This document shows, one piece after another, positions 42,805 through 52,071 of a DNA stretch of 64,000 nucleotides. Made by a program: the position numbers and the translations under genes. The DNA is from Bacillus sp. FSL H8-0547 (lineage in GTDB: Bacteria; Bacillota; Bacilli; Bacillales; Bacillaceae). Position 1 is the stretch's first letter. Every line of letters begins with the position of its first letter. The notes below the pieces were generated by a model. That model was not told where the DNA came from. It did no database searches and saw only the letters and a list, made by a program, of their open reading frames with translations. The stretch covers positions 186,001 to 250,000 of the forward strand of contig JBBODD010000001.1 in assembly GCA_038002745.1 (NCBI GenBank), read 5' to 3'.

Positions 42805-42833
42805 ACTATACCACGAACGGAATGTTACATCAA
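42805..42833 (-). promoter_or_regulatory. Sigma-A promoter of the que operon
   Basis: On the minus strand TTGATG, 17 bases, TATAGT, ending about 45 bases before the preQ1 aptamer. Confidence 0.7.
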
Positions 42834-42856
42834 TCTATTTTAATGGAGGAAATGCC

Positions 42857-44152
42857 GTGCCGCTCAAACCTGCCCTTGTAAAAATAAAATCCAACTTCTG
42901 GATAACGCCTGCTGCCTATGCCGTATTTTTTTTCATCCTTGCCATCCTCAGCATGTGGGCTGACAGATTTCTCGCTTCACATGGATATTTCAGCTATGTT
43001 CCTTCTGTTTTTTTAACTGATAAAGAGCTTTCACACACGATTCTGAGCGCAACTTCCACCTCGCTGCTTACAATGACAACCATCACCTTTTCATCTGTCC
43101 TTGTCGTTCTGACCACCTTTTTGGCTAATTTTTCGCCAAGAACCATGCACAATTTCAATACCGATTCAAAAATCCAGCGGGTACTTGGCGTCTTCGTCGG
43201 AGGATATATCTATTCTCTCGTTCTTCTAAACCAGGTGAGAGAAAATGAGACAAGCAACGACTTCATTGTACCGAGCCTTGCAATCCTTGTAGCTTTCTTG
43301 TGCGTGGGCATGTTCGTTTTCCTGATTCACCATATGACTGAGTGGATTAAAGTTGGAAACGTGATTTCAAACATCACGAAAGAAACACTTGCCTCGATCG
43401 ATGATAAAAAAAGACCTGAAGAAAAAAGAACAGATGATGAGCCTTCATTTGATCATGGATTGGAAATTAAAAGCAAGCATGAAGGGTATATTGAAGACAT
43501 CGCGGTTGATGAACTTGTTTCATTTGCCGCAAAACACGAAGCAGCCGTAAAGTTCCACAGAGATCAGGGAGCGTATGCAGATGAAGATACCCCTCTCTTG
43601 ACACTCATTTCTGATAATAAAGAAATCCAACGGGAAGATGTCTTGAAGTTCATCACAATTAGTGCCGATCATGAATCAAAAAACGACATTGAATTCGGTA
43701 TTCAGAAGCTTGCTGAAATTGCTTTGCGGGGCATCGCACCAGGAAAAAACGACCCGGAAACAGCCATTGCATGCATTGAGCACCTTACTCAGATCCTCAT
43801 CAAAATCGGGAAACATCATTCCCCTTCCCCCTACCACAGGGACAGCGAAGGGAAGATAAGAGTGATTCTGCCAAAACCGGATTTTCATGACTATCTGTAT
43901 ACAAGCTTTTATCAGATCCGTCACTATGGCAAAGAAGATGTTTCCGTCATGGCCTCCATTTTAAAAGCTCTTTGCCTGATTGCCGAAACAAACCGGAAGG
44001 AAATGAAAGAAGATATTTGGTCTTTTTCTCACTACATTTATGAAGGACTGGATACGATAGATTGGCTTAGCTTTGATAAGAAGTTTCTGAACCGTGAGCT
44101 TGCAGCTATTGCGGTGGCATGCGGCAAAGATGATTCATCGCTTCAGCTGTAA
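42857..44152 (+). CDS. DUF2254 family membrane protein
   Basis: The 431-residue protein has four N-terminal hydrophobic helices (for example AYAVFFFILAILSMWADRFL) and the DUF2254 pattern LSATSTSLLTMTTITFSSVL with TTFLANFSPRTMHNF, then a soluble C-terminal half. No function is assigned. The start is GTG 42857 with TGGAGGA upstream; the longer frame to 42746 overlaps the que promoter and riboswitch. Confidence 0.85.
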   Translation: MPLKPALVKIKSNFWITPAAYAVFFFILAILSMWADRFLASHGYFSYVPSVFLTDKELSHTILSATSTSLLTMTTITFSSVLVVLTTFLANFSPRTMHNFNTDSKIQRVLGVFVGGYIYSLVLLNQVRENETSNDFIVPSLAILVAFLCVGMFVFLIHHMTEWIKVGNVISNITKETLASIDDKKRPEEKRTDDEPSFDHGLEIKSKHEGYIEDIAVDELVSFAAKHEAAVKFHRDQGAYADEDTPLLTLISDNKEIQREDVLKFITISADHESKNDIEFGIQKLAEIALRGIAPGKNDPETAIACIEHLTQILIKIGKHHSPSPYHRDSEGKIRVILPKPDFHDYLYTSFYQIRHYGKEDVSVMASILKALCLIAETNRKEMKEDIWSFSHYIYEGLDTIDWLSFDKKFLNRELAAIAVACGKDDSSLQL

Positions 44153-44157
44153 ACCAG

Positions 44158-44192
44158 AAGAAAAGGAATCCGTTCAATGGATTCCTTTTTGC
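44158..44192. terminator. Bidirectional terminator
   Basis: AAAAGGAATCC / GGATTCCTTTTT between the DUF2254 gene and the 40-residue minus-strand gene. Confidence 0.8.
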
Positions 44193-44193
44193 G

Positions 44194-44316
44194 TTACTGC
44201 TTTTTTTGAGTACCTTCTTGTTCAAGTTCTTTAAAAGATTTTACTTTTCCGTGTTCATTTTGAGATTCCTTCCGGATGTCCCATTGACGCTGTTTTTGTC
44301 CTTTTGACTGAGTCAT
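44194..44316 (-). CDS. DUF6254-like small protein, 40 residues
   Basis: Translating the minus strand from ATG 44316 gives a 40-residue hydrophilic protein starting MTQSKGQKQRQWDIRKESQ and ending KSFKELEQEGTQKKQ. AAAGGAG lies about 9 bases upstream and a terminator lies just after the stop. The pattern W-x-(I/V)-R-K ... HGKVKSF-x-E-L is that of DUF6254 small proteins in Bacillaceae. It is below usual ORF length cut-offs. Confidence 0.75.
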   Translation of the reverse strand: MTQSKGQKQRQWDIRKESQNEHGKVKSFKELEQEGTQKKQ

Positions 44317-44368
44317 CTCTCGCCACTCCTTTGCTGAATAGATTTCAGATTTTATTTTGCCCTTACAA

Positions 44369-44392
44369 CAAAAAAAGATGCCGAAGCATCTT
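44369..44392 (-). terminator. Terminator of the CNNM/CorC gene
   Basis: AAAGATGC-CGAA-GCATCTTT with T-run on the minus strand at the stop codon. Confidence 0.85.
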
Positions 44393-45735
44393 TACTGGGT
44401 GGCAGCGATCCCGTCCTGTATGACAGGCACGCTAGCTTCCTTTTTTTTTCGGATCATTTCCAGATAGCGGATATGGTGATTTTCCATATCTTTCACCCTA
44501 AATGAGTAAGAGCCGAGTTCAACAAGCTCGCCTTTTTGGATATCGTATTTCTCAGTCAGCATCCATCCGCCAATAGTATCGACATCAGAATCATCAAGCT
44601 CAAGGCCGAAAAGATCGTTTAATTCACTGATCAGGACTTTACCGTCAATGATGTAATGATCTTCATTGATCTTTTGAACGAGCGGCACTTCATCCGCATC
44701 GAACTCATCGCGGATTTCTCCAACGATCTCCTCAAGAATGTCCTCCACTGTGACAAGCCCTGCAGTCCCTCCATACTCATCGATAAGAATCGCCATATGA
44801 ATATGCTCTCTCTGCATTTTTAAAAGCAGCTCCTGCACAGGTACAGACTGAGTTACCTGAATGACCGGCCGTATATAAGTTCTTAGGGAGAACTGTTCGA
44901 GTTTTTTTGACTGAAACAAATCGGTGAAAATTTCTTTAATATTGACCATCCCGATAATATGGTCTTTATCTCCATCAACAACAGGGTATCTTGTATATTT
45001 TTCGCTTTTAATTATTTTCAGGTGGGCCTGAAGCGGTTCATCGCTGTCGAGTGAAATAATCTGTGTGCGGGGCACCATAATTTCTTTAGCAATGCGGTCA
45101 TCAAACTTAAAAATCTTATTTACATATTTATATTCCGACTGATTGATCTCCCCGCTTTCATAGCTTTCCGACAGCAGGATCCTCAGCTCTTCTTCGCTGT
45201 GAGCGAGTTCATGTTCTGATACCCGCTTTAATCCAAAGGCTTGAGTGAGCATGCGTGCAGAGCCGTTCAGAAGCCAGATCGCCGGAAACATCAGCCTGTA
45301 AAATGCAATCAGCGGTTTTGAAAAAGCCAGGGTGACCCTCTCTGCTTTTTGGATCGCAACTGTTTTCGGAGCAAGTTCTCCGACAACTACGTGCAGGAAG
45401 GTAATAATGGCAAAAGCAAAAGCAATCGCAAAAAAGTGTGCAGCTGCACTAGGGAGATTCAGCTTTTCAAAAACCGGCTGAAGAAGCTTCCCTACAGCAG
45501 GTTCTCCGAGCCACCCAAGTCCAAGTGCGGTAATCGTGATTCCCAGCTGACAGGCTGATAAATACTCATCCAGATTATCCGTCACCCGCTTTGCTGAGAG
45601 CGCCTGTTTGCTGCCTTCATCAATAAGCTGATTCAGGCGGGAACTCCGGATTTTGACAATTGCAAACTCAGACGCTACAAAAAAGGCAGTCGCAGCAATT
45701 AAAACCGCAATTATGAACAAATTGACTATGTCCAA
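44392..45735 (-). CDS. CNNM/CorC (HlyC) family transporter with CBS pair
   Basis: The 447-residue protein has a DUF21 (CNNM) membrane domain with four helices (ASEFAIVKIRSSRLNQL, SACQLGITITALGLGWLGEP), two CBS domains (IMVPRTQIISLDSDEPL; MAILIDEYGGTAGLVTVED) and a C-terminal CorC domain (IIDGKVLISELNDLFGLEL). Relatives export magnesium or other divalent ions. The start is TTG 45735, with AAAGGG lying inside a hairpin in the leader. It ends in a terminator and is monocistronic. Confidence 0.9.
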   Translation of the reverse strand: MDIVNLFIIAVLIAATAFFVASEFAIVKIRSSRLNQLIDEGSKQALSAKRVTDNLDEYLSACQLGITITALGLGWLGEPAVGKLLQPVFEKLNLPSAAAHFFAIAFAFAIITFLHVVVGELAPKTVAIQKAERVTLAFSKPLIAFYRLMFPAIWLLNGSARMLTQAFGLKRVSEHELAHSEEELRILLSESYESGEINQSEYKYVNKIFKFDDRIAKEIMVPRTQIISLDSDEPLQAHLKIIKSEKYTRYPVVDGDKDHIIGMVNIKEIFTDLFQSKKLEQFSLRTYIRPVIQVTQSVPVQELLLKMQREHIHMAILIDEYGGTAGLVTVEDILEEIVGEIRDEFDADEVPLVQKINEDHYIIDGKVLISELNDLFGLELDDSDVDTIGGWMLTEKYDIQKGELVELGSYSFRVKDMENHHIRYLEMIRKKKEASVPVIQDGIAATQ

Positions 45736-45880
45736 ATAAATTCCCTTTTTCGCAGAAACGAAAAAGGAGTCACCTCCCGGAAAAGTTCAATCTTTAAATA
45801 AAAGATGGTGAAACCCTGTCATGAAGGTATTACCCCATCAATCACCTCTCCCGAAAAAAATATATAAAATTCTGAATATA
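45736..45880 (-). promoter_or_regulatory. Structured leader of the CNNM/CorC gene
   Basis: The promoter TTGACT-N17-TATGAT (about 45889-45917) would start a leader of roughly 145 bases. It holds GGTGATTGATGGGG ... CACCATC, which can fold back on itself, and a final hairpin CCTTTTTCG-TTTCTG-CGAAAAAGG whose right arm contains the AAAGGG ribosome site of the gene. The fold could hide the site until opened. I cannot assign it to a known riboswitch class. Confidence 0.5.
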
Positions 45881-45993
45881 TCCCATCATAATATGAAGCC
45901 TGCCACCAGTCAAACAATCCTTCGCATTGTTTTCTTCATAAATATGACGAAAATCAAGCTATTATGTTTGGATTTTTTCATTATTCTGCTTTT

Positions 45994-47040
45994 TTAAAAT
46001 TTGTTTTCATTCCCGGAAGGAGGAGCTTTTCTGACCATCAGCAGGAGGAGAAAGATGAGGCTCATGTAACCGAAAACCGGGTACAAAACCGCAATTAACG
46101 AGCTGTAGTCAATCAGGCTGATAAAAAACGCACCGCACAGCAGCATGGCAATAATCAGCATGCCAGGAAGAGGAACGACGCGGATAAGATGGCGCTCGAG
46201 CCCGAACAGGTTCCCGATTACAGATGTAAACACTTCCCCATAGATGACAAGAATATAAATGATAAAAAACGAAAACACAGATGCCTTCATGACTTCTGCC
46301 ATCGGGATATCATAGGAGATGACATCACGCAATGAGGACAGCGCAAAATGACTGCTGAGCAAAATAAACGTGAGGATGGCACCGCCTGCAATCCCGCCCC
46401 ATTTTGCCGTTCGTTCATCCTCTATTTCCTTTGCAAGCGGGACAAGCACAGCCTCCGCCATCGCAAGATTAAACGCCGCGTATGAAACCGCAGAGATGAT
46501 CCACTTAAAGGATGAATGACCGGACATGAGACTCTTTGCCGAATGAGCATCAAAAGATGAGGCAGCCACAAGCACACTGAACAAAATCAGCATCGGCACA
46601 ACAATGATATTCACGCTGAAAAGGCCCTTTGATCCAAATGACATGGCAATAAGCGTCAGTGCTATCGTCAGCATAACCCCAAAGCGGCTTGAAAGGTTAA
46701 GCTGCTCTTCAAAAATGGCACCCGCCCCTGAAAGCATGACAGATGTAACACCAAACAAAACGACAAGCATAAACAGATTGACGACCGTACCGCAGGATTT
46801 ACCAAACAGGAAAAAATTAAGGTCCTGATACGAATTGGCACCTATCCGTTTTGAAATAATCATTATTTTGGAGCCAAGATGCATAAAGAAATAACCGCAT
46901 AAAAGAATGCCAAACATTCCAAAAACCCCATACTGCGTAAAAAATTCAACAATCTCCCGGCCGGTGGCAAATCCTGCCCCCACTACCGTTCCCACATATA
47001 CAGCTGCTATCTGCACTACCTGAAACCACTGTTTCTTCAT
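45994..47040 (-). CDS. ykvI: YkvI family membrane transporter
   Basis: The 348-residue protein has about ten helices and an APC-superfamily start (IAAVYVGTVVGAGFATGREI). Gene order next to queCDEF and clpE matches B. subtilis ykvI. Substrate unknown. GGAGGC precedes the ATG. Confidence 0.8.
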   Translation of the reverse strand: MKKQWFQVVQIAAVYVGTVVGAGFATGREIVEFFTQYGVFGMFGILLCGYFFMHLGSKIMIISKRIGANSYQDLNFFLFGKSCGTVVNLFMLVVLFGVTSVMLSGAGAIFEEQLNLSSRFGVMLTIALTLIAMSFGSKGLFSVNIIVVPMLILFSVLVAASSFDAHSAKSLMSGHSSFKWIISAVSYAAFNLAMAEAVLVPLAKEIEDERTAKWGGIAGGAILTFILLSSHFALSSLRDVISYDIPMAEVMKASVFSFFIIYILVIYGEVFTSVIGNLFGLERHLIRVVPLPGMLIIAMLLCGAFFISLIDYSSLIAVLYPVFGYMSLIFLLLLMVRKAPPSGNENKF

Positions 47041-47176
47041 TGTTTTGCCTCCGATACGAACCCTGGTCTTTTCATATGTATATGAGACAAGATGCCAGGA
47101 AAGAAGGACAGATTGTCACTGTTTGAGTAAAGGAATCGTTCTTTCCTGAAAAGATAAAAAAGGTAAAACAAAATAC

Positions 47177-47205
47177 TTGAAAGTCAAAATAGGTCAAACT
47201 ATAAT
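47177..47205 (+). promoter_or_regulatory. clpE promoter overlapped by CtsR box 1
   Basis: TTGAAA (47177-47182), 17 bases, TATAAT (47200-47205) is a good sigma-A promoter. Its spacer holds AGTCAAAATAGGTCAAA (47182-47198), matching the CtsR heptad repeat (A/G)GTCAAAnAn(A/G)GTCAAA. Binding there would block RNA polymerase. Confidence 0.85.
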
Positions 47206-47249
47206 AAGAATCAAGATCATCCACTTGAGATGATTTTCTTTCAATCAAA

Positions 47250-47267
47250 AGTCAAAGATAGTCAAAG
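47250..47267 (+). promoter_or_regulatory. CtsR box 2 of clpE
   Basis: AGTCAAAGATAGTCAAAG is a second CtsR direct repeat in the clpE leader, followed at once by one more GTCAAA. Two or more operators near clpE fit tight repression outside heat shock. Confidence 0.8.
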
Positions 47268-47306
47268 TCAAACATAAACATAAATTACTATATGGAGGTT
47301 TTCACT

Positions 47307-49376
47307 ATGCTATGTCAAAACTGCCAAGCTAAGAAAGCATCTGTTCATTTAACTATGCAAGTCAACCATGAGCGCCATCAAGTCATGATCTGCTCTGACT
47401 GTTATGCCAAGTACAGAAGTTCAGTTCCAAGCGGAGGGTTCGGTCATGTCCCGCCATCACAGCCATTTGGTCCTCATGCTGAACAAACGGCACAAAAACA
47501 AGGCGGAAACGGACTCCTTGATCAGCTGGCACGCAACCTGACACATGCTGCAAAAGCCGGCGTCATTGATCCTGTCATCGGCAGAGATGCGGAAGTTGAA
47601 CGATTAATAGAGATACTGAACAGAAGAAACAAAAACAACCCTGTTCTTATCGGAGAGCCTGGTGTCGGGAAAACGGCTGTAGTAGAGGGCTTTGCTCTTA
47701 AAATTGCAGAGGGGGATGTTCCGGCTAAACTGAAGAATAAGGAAGTTTATCTGCTGGATGTTGCGTCACTTGTTGCAAATACCGGGGTCAGAGGACAATT
47801 TGAAGAGAGAATGAAGCAGCTGATCTCAGAACTTCAGCAAAAGAAAAACATCATTCTGTTTATAGATGAAATTCATCAGCTTGTAGGCGCAGGCTCAGCA
47901 GAAGGCTCCATGGACGCAGGCAACATTTTAAAACCGGCGCTTGCACGCGGAGAGCTCCAGGTTGTCGGAGCCACTACTCTGAAAGAATACCGTCAGATTG
48001 AAAAAGATGCAGCACTTGAACGCCGCTTCCAGCCTGTCATGGTCACTGAGCCTTCTCTGGAAAAAGCGATTGAAATCCTGAAAGGCATTCAGGACAAATA
48101 CGAAAAATATCATGAAGTGTCTTATTCGGAAGATGCGATTAAAGCAACTGTTATGCTTTCACACCGCTACATCCAGGACCGTTATCTGCCAGATAAAGCC
48201 ATTGATCTTCTTGATGAAGCGGGATCTAAAAAGAACCTGCAGTCAGGCGGCGGTGAAGATATCAGCGGGAAACTGGCTGAGATTGCACGAAAGAAAGCAC
48301 AGGCTACAAAAGAAGAAAACTATGAGCTTGCTGCTAAGCTGCGTGACGAGGAAATAAAGCTTGAAAGCATGCAGTCAACATCCCATGCAACAGTGGAAGC
48401 AGAAGATATTGCAGCCATTATCGAAAAGAAAACAGGCATTCCGGTAGGCAAGTTACAGGAAGATGAGCAGGCTCAAATGAAAAATCTTGAAAGCAAACTT
48501 TCCGGTAAAGTCATCGGTCAGGAAGAAGCCGTTAAGAAAGTGGCAAAGGCCATCCGAAGAAGCCGTGCAGGGCTAAAATCAAAACAGCGTCCAATCGGTT
48601 CATTCCTGTTCGTCGGCCCTACAGGAGTCGGAAAAACGGAATTGACCAAAACCCTTGCATCCGAGCTGTTCGGTACGCGTGATTCACTGATCCGCCTGGA
48701 CATGAGTGAATATATGGAAAAACACTCTGTCTCAAAGATTATCGGATCACCTCCGGGATATGTCGGTCACGAGGAAGCAGGTCAGCTATCCGAAAAAGTC
48801 CGCCGGAACCCGTACAGCATCATCCTGCTGGATGAAATTGAAAAAGCTCATCCAGATGTGCAGCATATGTTCCTTCAAGTCATGGAGGATGGCCGCCTGA
48901 CAGACAGCCAGGGCAGAACGGTAAGTTTCAAAGACACCGTCATTATCATGACAAGCAATGCCGGTGCCGGACACAAGAAAGTCACAGTCGGCTTCGGAAA
49001 CAGCGAAGCACTGAACGAAAGCTCATTGCTTGAGTCACTTGGTTCATTCTTTAAGCCTGAATTTCTGAACCGTTTTGACAGCATCATCGAATTTAAGTCT
49101 CTCGAAAAAACGGATCTGCTGCAAATCGTAGACATTATGCTTGGTGAGCTTCAGGAAACGCTCACTGAACAGCACATTAAGCTGAACATCACAGATGAAG
49201 CAAAAGAAAAAATAGCAGAGCTCGGCTATCATCCTGCCTTTGGAGCACGTCCGCTCCGCAGAGTGATACAAGAGCATGTTGAAGATGCCATTGCCGATGT
49301 TCTTCTGGATGGCAGCCAAATCTCCGAACTTACTGTATCGCTTGTTGATGACACACTGACAGTAAAGCAAGGTTAA
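47307..49376 (+). CDS. clpE: ATP-dependent Clp protease ATP-binding subunit ClpE
   Basis: The 689-residue Hsp100 protein has a short N-terminal zinc finger ([10 protein letters not shown] ... CSDCYAKY), the first AAA module ([13 protein letters not shown]), a UVR-like coiled linker ([19 protein letters not shown]) and the second module ([26 protein letters not shown]). It unfolds damaged proteins for ClpP and helps CtsR turnover. ATG 47307 is used; the ORF start at 47292 is part of the TGGAGG ribosome site. Regulated by the CtsR boxes upstream. Confidence 0.96.
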   Translation: MLCQNCQAKKASVHLTMQVNHERHQVMICSDCYAKYRSSVPSGGFGHVPPSQPFGPHAEQTAQKQGGNGLLDQLARNLTHAAKAGVIDPVIGRDAEVERLIEILNRRNKNNPVLIGEPGVGKTAVVEGFALKIAEGDVPAKLKNKEVYLLDVASLVANTGVRGQFEERMKQLISELQQKKNIILFIDEIHQLVGAGSAEGSMDAGNILKPALARGELQVVGATTLKEYRQIEKDAALERRFQPVMVTEPSLEKAIEILKGIQDKYEKYHEVSYSEDAIKATVMLSHRYIQDRYLPDKAIDLLDEAGSKKNLQSGGGEDISGKLAEIARKKAQATKEENYELAAKLRDEEIKLESMQSTSHATVEAEDIAAIIEKKTGIPVGKLQEDEQAQMKNLESKLSGKVIGQEEAVKKVAKAIRRSRAGLKSKQRPIGSFLFVGPTGVGKTELTKTLASELFGTRDSLIRLDMSEYMEKHSVSKIIGSPPGYVGHEEAGQLSEKVRRNPYSIILLDEIEKAHPDVQHMFLQVMEDGRLTDSQGRTVSFKDTVIIMTSNAGAGHKKVTVGFGNSEALNESSLLESLGSFFKPEFLNRFDSIIEFKSLEKTDLLQIVDIMLGELQETLTEQHIKLNITDEAKEKIAELGYHPAFGARPLRRVIQEHVEDAIADVLLDGSQISELTVSLVDDTLTVKQG

Positions 49377-49384
49377 ACTTGGAA

Positions 49385-49420
49385 AAGAGCTGAATTCATA
49401 GGAATTCAGCTCTTTTTTTT
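49385..49420. terminator. Terminator after clpE
   Basis: AGAGCTGAATTC / GAATTCAGCTCT followed by eight T residues on the plus strand. Confidence 0.88.
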
Positions 49421-50034
49421 GCCTTAATCTTATATGGATAGACCGGGTGAACAAATTCAATTTCTGTCTGGTCCTCTGCTTCAATTGCCAGCGGGTGAAT
49501 TTCTGCCCCTCTTTGTGTAGGGAACCACGGCCTCCCCTGATTCACAAGAACAAGTGAACCGTGATGATCCCCGTAAAATGAAAACATGCTATCTTCCCCG
49601 TTATGGATATCCCTTAAAAAATTCAAATCCTCCCGCATGCTCTTGACACTGGTGCAGGGCAGACCTACTTCAAAGACATCAAACCAGCCAGTCAGTTTTT
49701 CAGCCTCTCTCCTGACAATCATTTCGAGGATGTTACCTTCAGAATCGTAAAAGTATGCCTGTTTGCCTTTCCAGTCCATAATTTTCTCGCCTTGTTCATT
49801 TGAGAGCAAAGGCAGTCTACCCGCCATCATGTCAAAAAAGAACTCATTCACCCTAAAGCAGAGATGGTAATATGCGGACTCCTCTGACTGTCTGAACGTC
49901 AAAAGAGTTTTTCCTGACTGAACAGTAAAGGAGTCCGAGTCTTCGGAGATTATGTTCATACTCAGCGATTCTGTGTAAAATTTTTTGAGCTTCAGAAGGT
50001 TTTTTGCGTGCATTTGGATGTGGAGAAATTTCAT
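49396..50034 (-). CDS. VOC (glyoxalase/dioxygenase) superfamily protein
   Basis: The 212-residue protein has two half-domains of the VOC type: FLHIQMHAKNLLKLKKFYTE, YHLCFRV, DSEGNILEMIVR in the first, and WFDVFEVGLPC onward in the second, with SFYGDHHGSLVLV. Metal ligands (His, Glu) are plausibly H8 and E-near-110. The reaction is unknown. ATG 50034 is preferred with AGGTGG upstream. Confidence 0.75.
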   Translation of the reverse strand: MKFLHIQMHAKNLLKLKKFYTESLSMNIISEDSDSFTVQSGKTLLTFRQSEESAYYHLCFRVNEFFFDMMAGRLPLLSNEQGEKIMDWKGKQAYFYDSEGNILEMIVRREAEKLTGWFDVFEVGLPCTSVKSMREDLNFLRDIHNGEDSMFSFYGDHHGSLVLVNQGRPWFPTQRGAEIHPLAIEAEDQTEIEFVHPVYPYKIKAKKRAEFL

Positions 50035-50174
50035 TTGAACCACCTATTCCCTTATTTGTACTGGATTTTTTCCGGTTGCTGCTGCCGGCTGATCGATCCC
50101 TTTTCAAGTATAGGTTTTTTGGTTTCATCTTTGCTCAGTCTTTGTGCTGAAATTCACTTCATGCATTGGACTAA

Positions 50175-50202
50175 AAAACCGCCAGCATACCGCTGACGGT
50201 TT
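50175..50202 (-). terminator. Terminator of the oligoendopeptidase gene
   Basis: AAACCG-CAGC / GCTG-CGGTTT hairpin with a T-run on the minus strand, 7 bases after the stop. Confidence 0.8.
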
Positions 50203-50208
50203 AAAAGA

Positions 50209-51903
50209 TTACAGCTTTGTATCATCTACCTTTTCAAGCCACTCTCTGATCTCTCCTGTAACAGACTGAACGCAGCCATCTTCAAACGGAGAAATCAAAT
50301 GCGCTGTCTCCACGAGCTCAAGGAAAGATTTGCTTCCGCCCTGCTTGCAGAGATGAAGGTAATCTGCCCATGCCGCGTCTTTGTCTTCGTGCATTTTCTT
50401 CCAGAATTGAAGAGCGCAGATTTGAGCCAGCGTATAATCAATGTAGTAAAATGGCGAGTTGTAAATATGGCCCTGACGCTGCCAGAAGCCTCCGCCTTCT
50501 AAAAATTCGTTATCCCCGTAATCACGGTGAGGCAAATACTTCCGCTCCATTTCTCTCCAGGCAAGTTTGCGTTCCTGCGGAGAAGCTTCCGGATTTTCAT
50601 AGATAAAGTGCTGGAACTCATCTACAGCTACTCCGTATGGAAGGAACTGAAGAGCTGCACTCAAGTGGCTGAACTTATACTTCTCCGCATCTTCCTTAAA
50701 GAAGGATTCCATCCATGGCCACGTGAAGAACTCCATGCTCATGGAATGAATTTCGCATGCTTCATAGGTTGGGAAATGGTATTCCGGCAAATTGAAATGA
50801 CGGCTCATATAAACCTGGAATGCATGGCCCGCTTCATGCGTAAGCACATCTATATCCCCGCTTGTCCCGTTAAAATTCGCGAAAATATACGGGGATTTGT
50901 AATCTTCAATATACGTGCAATATCCGCCTCCGGCTTTGCCTTTTTGGGCAAGCAGATCCATCAGGTTTTTCTCAATCATAAAATCAAAAAACTCATTTGT
51001 TTCAGGTGATAATTTCTCATACATTTTCTTTCCATTAGAAATGATCCATTCTGCATCGCCTTTTGGCGCTGCATTTCCCGTTGTGAAGGCAAGTTTTTCA
51101 TCTGCAAACTCAAGCTTGTCCAAACCAAGCCGTTTTTGCTGCCTTTTGCGGAGATCTGTTGCAATCGGAACAATATATTCCTTGATCTGATCACGGAAGT
51201 TTTTCACCATTTCAGCATTATAATCTACACGCTGCATGCGCTGATACCCTAGCTCTGTAAAATTGGAAAAGCCAAGTTTTTTGGCAATCGACGTACGGAC
51301 TTTAACCAATTTATCGAAAATGTCATCGAACTTTTCGCCGTTCTCCGCGAAAAATCCGAAATAGGCATCAGAAGCGCGCTTTCTCGTCTCCCTCTCCTTT
51401 GCTTCGAGAAGCGGTTCAATTTGTGCAAGTGTATACTCTTTGCCGTCAAAATCAATTTTTGCAGAGGCAACAAGTTTTGTATATTCCGTCACCAGTTTAT
51501 TTTCCTGCTGAAGATCTGCAAGCACTTCAGGGGAGAATGTTTTCAGCTGGGCATCAGCAAGAAGGAATAGCTGTCTGCCGTACTTTTCTTCAAGACTGTT
51601 TCTGAATTTAGAACCTGTAAGAGCTTTGTAAAACTCTGTTTCCAAAGCTTTAATATGAGGATCCAGCTCATCCAGATAGTCCTGTTCTTCCTTGTAGAAC
51701 TCATCATTCGTATCAATCGTATGACGGATGGAACAGAGGTTGAATGCCGTTGAAACATGTCCCCTGATTTCTCCTATTTTCTCAAGTGCTTTCTCCTGCT
51801 TCTCCAGTGTTTCCGCCTGTTTGAACAGCTCCAGTGCTTCGCGGAAGGAAGCTTCTGTTTTTTCTTTCACAGGACGGCTGTATGTATAATCCTGAAATTT
51901 CAT
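50209..51903 (-). CDS. M3 family oligoendopeptidase
   Basis: The 564-residue zinc peptidase has the HExxH site in DVLTHEAGHAFQVYMSR and the downstream Glu in YEACEIHSMSMEF. The N-terminal helical domain and the length fit Bacillus M3 oligoendopeptidases (PepF-type), which cut cytoplasmic peptides. The shorter ATG 51903 is used; the upstream ATG has no good ribosome site. Confidence 0.92.
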   Translation of the reverse strand: MKFQDYTYSRPVKEKTEASFREALELFKQAETLEKQEKALEKIGEIRGHVSTAFNLCSIRHTIDTNDEFYKEEQDYLDELDPHIKALETEFYKALTGSKFRNSLEEKYGRQLFLLADAQLKTFSPEVLADLQQENKLVTEYTKLVASAKIDFDGKEYTLAQIEPLLEAKERETRKRASDAYFGFFAENGEKFDDIFDKLVKVRTSIAKKLGFSNFTELGYQRMQRVDYNAEMVKNFRDQIKEYIVPIATDLRKRQQKRLGLDKLEFADEKLAFTTGNAAPKGDAEWIISNGKKMYEKLSPETNEFFDFMIEKNLMDLLAQKGKAGGGYCTYIEDYKSPYIFANFNGTSGDIDVLTHEAGHAFQVYMSRHFNLPEYHFPTYEACEIHSMSMEFFTWPWMESFFKEDAEKYKFSHLSAALQFLPYGVAVDEFQHFIYENPEASPQERKLAWREMERKYLPHRDYGDNEFLEGGGFWQRQGHIYNSPFYYIDYTLAQICALQFWKKMHEDKDAAWADYLHLCKQGGSKSFLELVETAHLISPFEDGCVQSVTGEIREWLEKVDDTKL

Positions 51904-52002
51904 ATGTAAGGTCCCCGCTTTCATCTATTAGTTATTGCCTGCCACGGTTTACTATTCGCGAAAAAAGTGCTGAATCCTTTCTATCTCTTTTTGAAACTTA
52001 CC

Positions 52003-52029
52003 TAAAAGTTAAAGAAAAACAGACGATAT
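52003..52029 (+). promoter_or_regulatory. Sigma-D promoter of motAB
   Basis: TAAA (52003-52006), 15 bases, GACGATAT (52022-52029) matches the sigma-D consensus TAAA-N15-GCCGATAT at all but one position. It lies 42 bases before the motA ATG. Confidence 0.85.
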
Positions 52030-52071
52030 TACTTATAAGAACTAGTTTCTAAAAAGGATTTGGTGAATTCT

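Noticed and set aside
42746-42856. N-terminal extension of the DUF2254 protein
   Set aside because: It would cover the que promoter and part of the riboswitch region; a GTG with TGGAGGA is available.
47292-47306. Upstream clpE start giving five more residues
   Set aside because: These bases contain the TGGAGG ribosome site of the next ATG.
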